This document shows, in pieces, positions 17,182-24,512 of a DNA stretch of 64,000 nt. Numbering within the stretch: the stretch's first letter is position 1; the number at the start of each line of letters is the position of its first letter. This stretch comes from Polyangiaceae bacterium (GTDB lineage Bacteria > Myxococcota_A > Polyangia > Polyangiales > Polyangiaceae), in assembly GCA_020849655.1 (NCBI GenBank), contig JADLFU010000066.1, positions 47,255 to 111,254 of the forward strand. The letters run 5' to 3'. The position numbers and the translations under genes are program-made. The notes under the pieces were generated by a model. It searched no databases and had not been told where the DNA came from. It worked only from the letters and a program-made list of their open reading frames with translations.

Positions 17182-18153
17182 ATGCGGATCCTCGTGCTGT
17201 CCCGGAACGCCTCTCTCTACTCGACCAGCCGCCTCGTGCTCGCCGCGCGCGCGCGCGGCCACGCGGTCATGGTCGCCGATCCGCTCGATTTCCAGATCGT
17301 CGTGTCGCGCGGCAAGCCGTCGATGCTGCTCGGCGGCGTGCCGACGCCCGAGGCCGATCTCGTCCTGCCGCGCATCGGCGCGAGCATCACGAACTACGGC
17401 CTCGCCGTGGTGAGGCAGTTCGACATGATGGGCGTGCCGGTGCTCAACAGCGCCGTGTCGATCGCGCGCAGCCGCGACAAGCTCCGCGCGATGCAGCTGC
17501 TGACGCAGAAGCGCATCGACGTGCCGATCACGGTCTGCGCGCGGAGCCCCGCGGCCATCGGCGCGGCGCTCGATCTCGTCGGAGGCACGCCCGCCATCGT
17601 GAAGATCCAGCAGGGCACCCAGGGCATCGGCACGATGATCGCCGAGACGCGCCAGGCGGTCTCGTCGCTGCTCGAGACGCTCTGGGCGATGGGGCAGGAC
17701 ATCGTCTTGCAGGAGTACATCCGCGAGTCGCGGGGCCGCGATCTGCGCGCGATCGTCGTCGGCGGCAGGGTCGTCGCGGCGATGCGACGCACCGCGCGCG
17801 CGGGGGAGTTTCGCTCGAACCTCCACCGCGGCGGCCTCGCGGTGAAGGTCACGCTGCCGCGCGCGCACCGGCTGGCGGCGATCGCCGCGACCCGCGTGAT
17901 GGGCCTCGAGGTCGCGGGCGTCGACATGCTCGAGGCGCGCGGCGGCCCCAAGATCCTCGAGATCAACAGCTCGCCGGGGCTCGAGGGGATCGAGCGCGCG
18001 AGCGGCGTCGACGTCGCGGCGGCGATCGTCGTCCACGCGGAGCGGTTCCTCGAGAGCCGCGCGCGCAAGGCGACCCACCGCGAGGTGCTGCAGCGGATGG
18101 AGGCCGTGATCGACGACGAGCGCAAGCCGGCTCGCCGCAGGCGCGTGGGCTGA
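17182..18153 (+). CDS. rimK: RimK-family ATP-grasp alpha-L-glutamate ligase
   Basis: A 323-residue ATP-grasp enzyme of the RimK family, which adds glutamate to the C-terminus of ribosomal protein S6 or to a related acceptor. Seen: N-terminal MRILVLSRN and PLDF, the ATP-grasp core (PAIVKIQQGTQGIGTMI, VLQEYI, GRDLRAIVVG) and the Mg-binding end (GVDMLE, ILEINSSPGLEGIE). Length is close to the family's usual 300. A GTG 13 codons upstream is open but lacks similarity, so ATG 17182 is chosen. The EVE-domain gene starts one base after its stop, suggesting one transcript. Confidence 0.9.
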   Translation: MRILVLSRNASLYSTSRLVLAARARGHAVMVADPLDFQIVVSRGKPSMLLGGVPTPEADLVLPRIGASITNYGLAVVRQFDMMGVPVLNSAVSIARSRDKLRAMQLLTQKRIDVPITVCARSPAAIGAALDLVGGTPAIVKIQQGTQGIGTMIAETRQAVSSLLETLWAMGQDIVLQEYIRESRGRDLRAIVVGGRVVAAMRRTARAGEFRSNLHRGGLAVKVTLPRAHRLAAIAATRVMGLEVAGVDMLEARGGPKILEINSSPGLEGIERASGVDVAAAIVVHAERFLESRARKATHREVLQRMEAVIDDERKPARRRRVG

Positions 18154-18154
18154 C

Positions 18155-18571
18155 ATGACCTCCACCGCCGCCGCGTGGCTGCTGAAGACCGAGCCCTCGT
18201 CGTACTCGTTCGCCGATCTCGCGCGGGACGGGCGCGCGAGGTGGGACGGCGTCGCGAACCCGGTCGCGCTCGCGAACCTCCGCCGCGCACGGCTCGGAGA
18301 CCCGTGCGTGCTCTACCACCCGGGCAAGGAGAAGGCGGCGGTCGGCACGGCGACGATCGCGCGCGCGGCCTACCGGCACCCGGACGACGCTGGAGACTGG
18401 GTGGTCGACCTGGAGGCCGGCGCCGCGCTCGCGCGCCCGGTCACGCTCGCGGAGCTGAAGGCAGACCCGGCCTTCGCCGCGTGTCCGCTCGTGCGGCAAG
18501 GGAGGCTGTCGTTCGTGCCGCTCACGCGCGAGGAGCACGCGCGGCTGCTCGCGCTCGCCGCGTCACGGTAG
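18155..18571 (+). CDS. EVE-domain protein
   Basis: A 138-residue single EVE (PUA-like) domain: WLLKTEPSSYSFADL at the start, WDGVxNPVALANLR, then GDPCVLYHPGKEKAAVGTATI and a C-terminal PLTREEHARLL. EVE domains bind modified nucleobases in DNA or RNA. It is one base downstream of rimK. Its last 9 bases overlap the 3' end of the convergent haem lipoprotein gene. Confidence 0.9.
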   Translation: MTSTAAAWLLKTEPSSYSFADLARDGRARWDGVANPVALANLRRARLGDPCVLYHPGKEKAAVGTATIARAAYRHPDDAGDWVVDLEAGAALARPVTLAELKADPAFAACPLVRQGRLSFVPLTREEHARLLALAASR

Positions 18572-19444
18572 CACCACGCGGCCCGGGGCCTTCTTGGTCT
18601 GGGCCTTGTCGGTGTTGTCGCCCAGCTTCGAGTGGCACGCGTTGCAGTCGCCGTCCTTCTGCTGCGTCGTCATCTCGCGCACGCCGGACGCCGATCGGAC
18701 GCGCGCGGAGAACGGCGGCGTGAACCCCGTGGCGTCGCTCGTCTTCAGCCAGAAGTTGCCCACGCGGTTGACGGGCAGCGCGTACAGCGTGCCGGCGGCG
18801 TCCGTCACCTCGACGGTGACGCCGGGCGCGCCGTCGGCGCCTCGGCAGTCGTCGGGCTCGTGCGCGGTCGGGTAGACGGTGCCGCCCACCACGAGCGGAG
18901 GTCCGCCGGACACCGAGTGGCAGCCGACGCAGTTGCGACCTGGGTTCATCTCGGGGAGCGGATCGCTGAGCTGCCAGGTCGCGCCGCTTGTGCACACGAC
19001 GGGCGTGTCGAACGGATCGCACCCGACGTCGTCCGGGCCGGCGTCCGCCGCGCCGGGGCAGCCGGCGTCGACCCACGCCTTCCACGTCGCCCGCTCGTCG
19101 TCGCTCGCTAGCTCCCTCGGCGCGGGCGGCATCGGATCCTCCGCGAAGCGCATCAGATGCAGCGCGAGCTGCGCGCGGGTCGCCGCCTCGGGCCAGGGAG
19201 CCGCCACGCCGCCCCGCCCCGCGGGCTTCGTCAAGAGATCGCGGCGGGTCACGAGGTGGGCGAGCGCGTCGAAGCGCAGCGTCTCGCCGTGGCAGTCCCA
19301 GCAGCGGCGCGACAGCACAGCCTGCATCGAGGCCGGCAGATCGCTGCTCGGCGCGCGGGCGGGCGCGGGCCCGGCGTCGTCTCCGCCGCACGCGCCGATG
19401 AGCCCCGCGACCGCGAGGGAGGCTGTCAGGAAGCGAAGCCGCAC
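18563..19444 (-). CDS. Lipoprotein with three CxxCH haem-binding motifs
   Basis: A 293-residue protein: lipobox IGAC (Cys19) and three haem c motifs, CWDCH (48-52), CVGCH (172-176) and CNACH (267-271). The first lies in a PSCyt-like module with DPMPP, as in the monooxygenase lipoprotein at 8956. The region between motifs two and three (about 190-255) looks like a small beta domain. Likely a periplasmic or outer-membrane electron carrier; donor and acceptor unknown. The start is GTG with a poor ribosome site; no better start keeps the signal peptide. Confidence 0.82.
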   Translation of the reverse strand: MRLRFLTASLAVAGLIGACGGDDAGPAPARAPSSDLPASMQAVLSRRCWDCHGETLRFDALAHLVTRRDLLTKPAGRGGVAAPWPEAATRAQLALHLMRFAEDPMPPAPRELASDDERATWKAWVDAGCPGAADAGPDDVGCDPFDTPVVCTSGATWQLSDPLPEMNPGRNCVGCHSVSGGPPLVVGGTVYPTAHEPDDCRGADGAPGVTVEVTDAAGTLYALPVNRVGNFWLKTSDATGFTPPFSARVRSASGVREMTTQQKDGDCNACHSKLGDNTDKAQTKKAPGRVVLP

Positions 19445-19489
19445 GCGCGGTCGTCTAGCACGCCTCCGCGGCGCGATCGTTGCGCGACG

Positions 19490-20056
19490 TCAGCGCCTCG
19501 CGGCCTCGCGCGGGCGGTCCCGCTCCGGGTCGCGCGCGTGCGCCTCGTCGCGCAGGGAGCGCGCCGCCGCGAGGGCCCTCGCGCCGAGCACGAGCGCGAC
19601 GGCCGCGCACACCCCGAGCGCGCGCACCGCGAGCGCGGCAGCGGTGGACGCGAGATCCCCTCCGTCGAGCGACGCGCGGAGCGCCCCCACCGTGAGCGCG
19701 GCGCACGCGGCGGCAGAGAGCAGCGCGGCCGCCGTCCCACCCCACGCCCCCGGAGCGCCCGCCCCCGCGCGACCGAGCACGCGCGTGTGAAGCGCCGCCG
19801 CGCCGAGCGCGCCGAGCGCGGCGGCGAGGGAGAGCGGCAGCGCCAGCCACGCGAGGCACCTCGCCGCGTCGGAGAGCGTGGCCTCGCCCGAGAGCGCGCC
19901 GCGGGCGAGCCGCGTGAGCGCGCCGAGCTGCGACAGCGCGAGCGGCGTCACGACGGCGAGCGCGCCCAGCGAGCCGGCGCCGAGCACGCCACGCGCGGCC
20001 GGGAGGCGCCCGTCGCGCCGCTGCCGAGACAACCACCGCGGCGACGGCTCGCTCAT
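19490..20056 (-). CDS. Membrane protein resembling only the N-terminal part of FlhB/SctU
   Basis: A 188-residue protein with four hydrophobic helices. The start SPRWLSRQRRDGRLPAAR resembles the conserved N-terminus of FlhB/SctU (type III export gate), and the end ARSLRDEAHARDPE resembles its linker (the RxEVKDExKxxEGDP stretch). The protein then stops: the cytoplasmic autocleaving NPTH domain is absent, and no flagellar or secretion gene is nearby. An excellent GGAGGGAG box precedes ATG 20056, so it is probably expressed. It may be a split or degenerate export-gate relative; the similarity is judged by eye. Confidence 0.55.
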   Translation of the reverse strand: MSEPSPRWLSRQRRDGRLPAARGVLGAGSLGALAVVTPLALSQLGALTRLARGALSGEATLSDAARCLAWLALPLSLAAALGALGAAALHTRVLGRAGAGAPGAWGGTAAALLSAAACAALTVGALRASLDGGDLASTAAALAVRALGVCAAVALVLGARALAAARSLRDEAHARDPERDRPREAARR

Positions 20057-20159
20057 CAGCTCCCTCCGCCGTGCTCGCGCGCTGTCACGTCTGCCTCGCC
20101 CACGAGGCCGACGCTACCTTGCCAGGAGGCCAGGTCGGCACCAGATTCGGCGTCCCACG

Positions 20160-21560
20160 ATGGTTGACGAGCGGCGAGAGATCGAGATGGACGTCGCGGT
20201 GATCGGCGCGGGCACCGCGGGCCTCGCCGCCTACCGGGCCGCGCGCGCGGCGGGCCGGCGCGCCGTCCTGATCGAGGCGGGGCCGTACGGCACGACGTGC
20301 GCGCGGGTCGGGTGCATGCCGAGCAAGCTCCTCATCGCGGCCGCCGACGTCGCGCACGCGGCGCGGCACGGCGCGCGGTTCGGCGTCGACGCGGCGGTGG
20401 CGGTCGACGGCGCGCGCGTGATGGAGCGCGTGAGGCGCGAGCGAGACCGCTTCGTCGGCTTCGTCGTCGAGGGCGTCGACGCGATCCCGGCCGACGACAG
20501 GCTGCGCGGCCGCGCGACGTTTGTCGCGCCCGGCGCGCTCGACGTCGACGGCCTCCGCGTCACGGCGCGGAGCGTGGTCGTCGCGACGGGCTCGTCGCCG
20601 GTGGTCGGCGATCTGTTCGCCCCCGTCCGCGCTCGCGTCGACACGAGCGACGACGTGTTCGAGTGGCGCGCCCTGCCGTCCTCGGTCGCGGTGTTCGGCG
20701 CGGGGGTGATCGGCCTCGAGCTCGGCGTCGCGCTCGCGCGGCTCGGCGTCCGCGTCCGCATCTTCGGCCGCGGCGGGGCGGTGGGGCCGCTCCGCGATCC
20801 GGTCGTGCGAGAGGCCGCGCGCGCGGCGATCGCTGACGAGGTCCCGCTCCTCGTCGACGCCGACGTGCGCGACCTCCGCCTCGTCGAAGGCGGCGCCGCC
20901 GTGCGGTTCGTGGACGGGGGAGCGGAGCGTGAGGAGACGTTCGAGCGCGTGCTCGTCGCGGCCGGTCGCCGGCCGAACGTCGACGGGCTGGGTCTCGAGC
21001 GCGCCGGCGTCACGCTCGACGACCGCGGCCGCCCGCGCGTCGATCGCGAGACGATGCAGGCGGGCACGCTGCCTGTCTTCCTCGCGGGCGACGCCGCGGG
21101 CGACGCGCCGCTCCTGCACGAGGCGGCCGACGAGGGGCGCATCGCCGGAGAGAGCGCCGCGCGGTTCCCCGAGGTGACGCGCGGGCGACGGCGCTCGCTG
21201 CTCTCGATCGCGTTCACCTCCCCGCAGCTCGCGGTCGTGGGCGCGTCGTACGCGGCGCTCGCGCCCCTGCGCGACGCGGGCGAGGTCGTCATCGGCGAGG
21301 TGTCGTTCGACGACCAGGGCCGCAGCCGCGTGATGGGCGAGAACCGCGGGCACCTGCGGGTCTACGCGGCCCGCGACGGCCGGCTCCTCGGCGCGGAGCT
21401 CGCGGGCCCGCGCGCCGAGCACCTCGGGCACCTGCTCGCGTGGTCGCACCAGGCCGGGCTGACCGTGGGGCAGATGCTGGAGATGCCCTTCTACCACCCG
21501 GTCGTCGAGGAGGGGCTGCGCACCGCGCTGCGAGACGCGGCGAGGCAGCTCTCGCCTTGA
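20160..21560 (+). CDS. Pyridine nucleotide-disulfide oxidoreductase (dihydrolipoyl dehydrogenase-like)
   Basis: A 466-residue flavoprotein: FAD site GAGTAGLA (16-23), redox disulfide Cys47/Cys52 in TTCARVGC, NAD(P) site VFGAGVIGLELG (about 180), second FAD motif VFLAGDA, and C-terminal HPVVEE with active-site base His446 and Glu451. It thus has everything needed to reduce a disulfide with NAD(P)H. It is not next to any 2-oxoacid dehydrogenase gene; the next gene is a peroxiredoxin-glutaredoxin, so a thiol-redox role is plausible. An ATG at 20187, just before the FAD motif, is an alternative start. Confidence 0.88.
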   Translation: MVDERREIEMDVAVIGAGTAGLAAYRAARAAGRRAVLIEAGPYGTTCARVGCMPSKLLIAAADVAHAARHGARFGVDAAVAVDGARVMERVRRERDRFVGFVVEGVDAIPADDRLRGRATFVAPGALDVDGLRVTARSVVVATGSSPVVGDLFAPVRARVDTSDDVFEWRALPSSVAVFGAGVIGLELGVALARLGVRVRIFGRGGAVGPLRDPVVREAARAAIADEVPLLVDADVRDLRLVEGGAAVRFVDGGAEREETFERVLVAAGRRPNVDGLGLERAGVTLDDRGRPRVDRETMQAGTLPVFLAGDAAGDAPLLHEAADEGRIAGESAARFPEVTRGRRRSLLSIAFTSPQLAVVGASYAALAPLRDAGEVVIGEVSFDDQGRSRVMGENRGHLRVYAARDGRLLGAELAGPRAEHLGHLLAWSHQAGLTVGQMLEMPFYHPVVEEGLRTALRDAARQLSP

Positions 21561-21645
21561 GGGCCACACGATCCACCTCCACCCAACCCAAATCATGCCA
21601 ACCGCCGCCAGCTGACGGCCTCACCCAGGGAGAGACAGCCAACAC

Positions 21646-22365
21646 ATGAAGAACCTCGAAGGACAGCGGGTCCCCAGCGTCAACTTTCGCACGCGCGTCG
21701 ACGGCCAGTGGAAGGACGTCTCCACGGCCGACGTGTTCGCTGGCAAGCGCGTGGTGGTGTTCGCGCTGCCGGGCGCCTTCACCCCTACCTGCTCGAGCAG
21801 CCACGTCCCGCGCTACCAGGAGCTCTCCGGGGCGCTCCGGGCGCGCGGAGTGGATGACATCGTCTGCGTCTCGGTGAACGACGGCTTCGTGATGGCCGAG
21901 TGGGCGATCGACCAGCGCGCGAGCGACGTGCGGTTCCTCCCGGACGGCAACGGCGATTTCACGCGCGGGATGGGGGCGCTCGTCGACAAGCGCGACCTCG
22001 GCTTCGGCGACCGCTCCTGGCGCTACTCGATGCTCGTCGAGGACGGCGTCGTGAAGAAGATGTTCATCGAGGAGGAGCGCCCCGGCGATCCGTTCGACGT
22101 CTCCGACGCGGACACGATGCTCCGCTACCTCGATCCCGCAGCGCGGCCGCCGCGCGACGTGCTCCTGTTCACGAAGCCCGGCTGCAGCCACTGCGCGCGG
22201 GCGAAGCGGCTCCTCGCGGAGAAGGGCTGGGCGTACGACGAGGTGCCCGCCACGCCGCGGAGGCTCCGCGCGGCGAGCGGCAAGGCGACGACCCCGCAGA
22301 TCTTCGTCGACGGCGCGTACGTGGGCGGCGCCGACGAGCTCGAGGTGTTCCTGTCGAAGGCCTGA
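21646..22365 (+). CDS. Peroxiredoxin-glutaredoxin fusion (hybrid Prx5)
   Basis: A 239-residue two-domain thiol peroxidase. Residues 1-165 are a Prx5-type peroxiredoxin with peroxidatic Cys49 in PGAFTPTCS; residues 170-239 are a glutaredoxin with CSHC (180-183) and TTPQIFVDG. The fusion reduces peroxides with electrons passed through its own glutaredoxin. The usual Grx CPYC is CSHC here. GGGAGAG lies about 11 bases upstream of the ATG. It is 85 bases downstream of the disulfide oxidoreductase gene on the same strand. Confidence 0.93.
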   Translation: MKNLEGQRVPSVNFRTRVDGQWKDVSTADVFAGKRVVVFALPGAFTPTCSSSHVPRYQELSGALRARGVDDIVCVSVNDGFVMAEWAIDQRASDVRFLPDGNGDFTRGMGALVDKRDLGFGDRSWRYSMLVEDGVVKKMFIEEERPGDPFDVSDADTMLRYLDPAARPPRDVLLFTKPGCSHCARAKRLLAEKGWAYDEVPATPRRLRAASGKATTPQIFVDGAYVGGADELEVFLSKA

Positions 22366-22366
22366 G

Positions 22367-22399
22367 CGGGCAGGCGCGCGTCGCGGAGGCGCGCGCCCG
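22367..22399. terminator. GC-rich hairpin between convergent genes
   Basis: CGGGC-AG-GCGCGCG pairs with CGCGCGCCCG across a 9-base loop, giving about ten pairs with a bulge. It sits between two convergent stops (22365 and 22406) and could terminate both directions. No U-tract. Confidence 0.4.
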
Positions 22400-22405
22400 C
22401 CTCCG

Positions 22406-23353
22406 TCACTCGTCGAACAGCGCCGGGCGCCCCTCGCCGCCCCCGCGCCGCATCGCCCGCTTCTCCATCGACGCCGCCAGGCGCTCGCGCTGATCGGGGC
22501 GGAGGATCGGGAGCAGCTCCGCGAGGAAGGAGAGGTCCTGCTTGCCGCGCGCCCTCGCCTTCGCCGGCGCGGGCGGCGCCGCCTCGAGCTTCTTCGGATC
22601 GAAGGCGTCGGCCTCGAACGCGGCCCACAGCGCGAGGACGCGCGCCTTCGACGCCGCGCGCGACGCCTCGAGCTCCGCGGGGGCGGGCGCCTCGGGGCGG
22701 GTCTTCGCGACGAGCGCCTCGACCTTCTTCTGCTGCGCGGGGTCTAGCTCGAGCTGCTTCGTCAGGCGCTCGGCGCGGCGCGTGGCGAAGCCCGTCGGAT
22801 CACCCTTCTGCCGCGGGTCTCCGCCGTCGTCGTGCCGGTCGCGCTTCTCCTGCTTCTCTCGCGCGGCCGCGACGAGCGCCTTGCGCTGCGCCGGCTGGAG
22901 CGCGGCGTGCAGCGCGGCCAGCGTGGAGAGCTCGCGCTCGCGCTGCGCCGCCTGGGCCTTGTCGAGGTCGGCGCGCGCGGCGTCGATCTTCGCGGGATCG
23001 ATCCTCCCCGCGCGCACGCCGGCGACGAGCGCGTCGTGCTCCTCCTTGCGGTCGGCGCGCGCGCCAGGCGCGGGCTTGAGATCCTGCTCCAGCTTCTCGA
23101 CGGTCGCGCGCTGGGCGTCGCTCAGCTCCAGGCCGTCGGCCTCGTGCACGAGCCTCGCGATGGGAGAGCCGCCGCCGTGGTGACCGCGCTCTCGAGCCCT
23201 CGGTCGCCCGGACGACGCGGCGGGCGGCGAGGGGGCCGCGGCCACGGGCGCGGAGGCGGACGCGACGGGCGCGGGCCCCGACGAGGACGGCGTGTGGCAG
23301 CCGCTGACGAGCGCCGCCAGCGCGAGCGAGCCAGAGAGGACGGTGAGGCGCAT
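22406..23353 (-). CDS. Spy/CpxP-like lipoprotein
   Basis: A 315-residue protein: lipobox VSGC (Cys19), Pro/Ala/Ser linker, then charged helices with repeated LTxxQ-like motifs (LSDAQR, LQPAQR, LDPAQQ, LRPDQR), the hallmark of Spy/CpxP periplasmic proteins that act as chaperones or stress sensors. Here four motifs suggest two Spy-like units in tandem. HHGG near residue 62 could bind metal. ATG 23353 has AAGGAG 7 bases upstream; the GTG five codons earlier is inside that ribosome site and is rejected. Confidence 0.78.
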   Translation of the reverse strand: MRLTVLSGSLALAALVSGCHTPSSSGPAPVASASAPVAAAPSPPAASSGRPRARERGHHGGGSPIARLVHEADGLELSDAQRATVEKLEQDLKPAPGARADRKEEHDALVAGVRAGRIDPAKIDAARADLDKAQAAQRERELSTLAALHAALQPAQRKALVAAAREKQEKRDRHDDGGDPRQKGDPTGFATRRAERLTKQLELDPAQQKKVEALVAKTRPEAPAPAELEASRAASKARVLALWAAFEADAFDPKKLEAAPPAPAKARARGKQDLSFLAELLPILRPDQRERLAASMEKRAMRRGGGEGRPALFDE

Positions 23354-23450
23354 CGGGATCTCCTTCACTGCGCGGGCGCGTCTGCGCCGGCCGGCCGGAC
23401 CGTGCCACGGCGAGCGCCCGCGCGCGTGTGAAGAAGCGTGACGCCTCGAG

Positions 23451-24512
23451 CTACTTCTTCTTCGCGGGCTTCACGAAGCGCAGGGTCATCCGGTCGCTCT
23501 CGCCGATCGCGACGTACTTGTCGCGGTCCTTGTCGCCGAGGCGCAGCGTGGGGGGCAGCGCCCACACGCCGGGCTCGTAGTCCTTCGTGTCGCGCGGGTT
23601 CGCGTTGATCTCGGACTTCGCCGCGAGCTTGAACCCGGCGGCCTCGACCTGCTGGATGACCCACGCCTCGGGCAGGTAGCCCTTCTTCGCGAGCGCCTCG
23701 ATGTCGCCGTCGCCCTTCGCGCGGTGCGCCTCGATCGCGAGCACGCCGCCGGGCTTCAGCGCGCCCTTCACCTCGGCGAGCCAGGCCTCGACGAGCTTGC
23801 GCTGCGCCCAGCCGTGCATCGCGCGCGCGACGAGCACGAGATCGGCCCGCTCGCCGCCGCCGAGCGCGGGCTTGTCGCCCATGTAGATGCGCTCGACCTT
23901 GCCGTAGGCCTCGGGCGCCTTCGTGAGGAACCTGTCGATGCGCTGCGCGTAGAGCGTCGGGCGCAGCTCGGTCGAGCCCTTCGGATCTCCGCTCGTCACG
24001 AGCAGCTTGCCCCGCGCCGCGAGCACGGGCGCGAGGAGCTCCGTGTACCAGCCCTCGCCGGGTCCGACCTCGATGACCACCATGTCGGGGCGGAGTCCGA
24101 AGAACTTCAGCGTCTCCTTCGGGTGGCGATCCTTGTCGCGCGCGGCGTGCCCGGGCACGCGGTGCTTGCCCTTGATGACCGCGTCGAGCGCGGCGTCGAC
24201 GGCGCCCCAGCGCTGGTCGGCGAGCGCCTTCGCCTCGGCGCGCAGCTCGGGGGTCCAGCGCGCGAGCTCGGCCTTCGAGTCGACCTCGAGCTTCTCGAAG
24301 TCGGCCGACAGCTGCCGCGCCTCCTCGGCCTTCTTCTTCTCCTCCGGGGTCGGCTCCGGGGGCGCCGCGGAGGAGGAGGCGGGCGGCGCCGCGCTCACCA
24401 CCGGCGCGTGGGTCGAGGCGGCCGGCGGCGCGGACGTGGGCTCCGGGGTGGACGCGCCGCACGCGGCGGTGAGGGCGAGGGCGGTGAGGGCGAGCGGGGT
24501 GCGGGGTTTCAC
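23451..24512 (-). CDS. Lipoprotein-signal SAM-methyltransferase-like protein (COG4798 type)
   Basis: A 353-residue protein with lipobox TAAC (Cys18), a Pro/Ala/Ser linker and a class I methyltransferase-like domain: RHPKETLKFFGLRPDMVVIEVGPGEGWYTE (SAM motif I within) and VLVARAMHGW. Homologous secreted predicted methyltransferases (COG4798) are common, though SAM outside the cytoplasm is unexpected, so the true activity is unclear. The start is GTG, 13 bases after the stop of the YgjP-like gene. The Lys-rich end (AKKK) precedes TAG. Confidence 0.75.
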   Translation of the reverse strand: MKPRTPLALTALALTAACGASTPEPTSAPPAASTHAPVVSAAPPASSSAAPPEPTPEEKKKAEEARQLSADFEKLEVDSKAELARWTPELRAEAKALADQRWGAVDAALDAVIKGKHRVPGHAARDKDRHPKETLKFFGLRPDMVVIEVGPGEGWYTELLAPVLAARGKLLVTSGDPKGSTELRPTLYAQRIDRFLTKAPEAYGKVERIYMGDKPALGGGERADLVLVARAMHGWAQRKLVEAWLAEVKGALKPGGVLAIEAHRAKGDGDIEALAKKGYLPEAWVIQQVEAAGFKLAAKSEINANPRDTKDYEPGVWALPPTLRLGDKDRDKYVAIGESDRMTLRFVKPAKKK

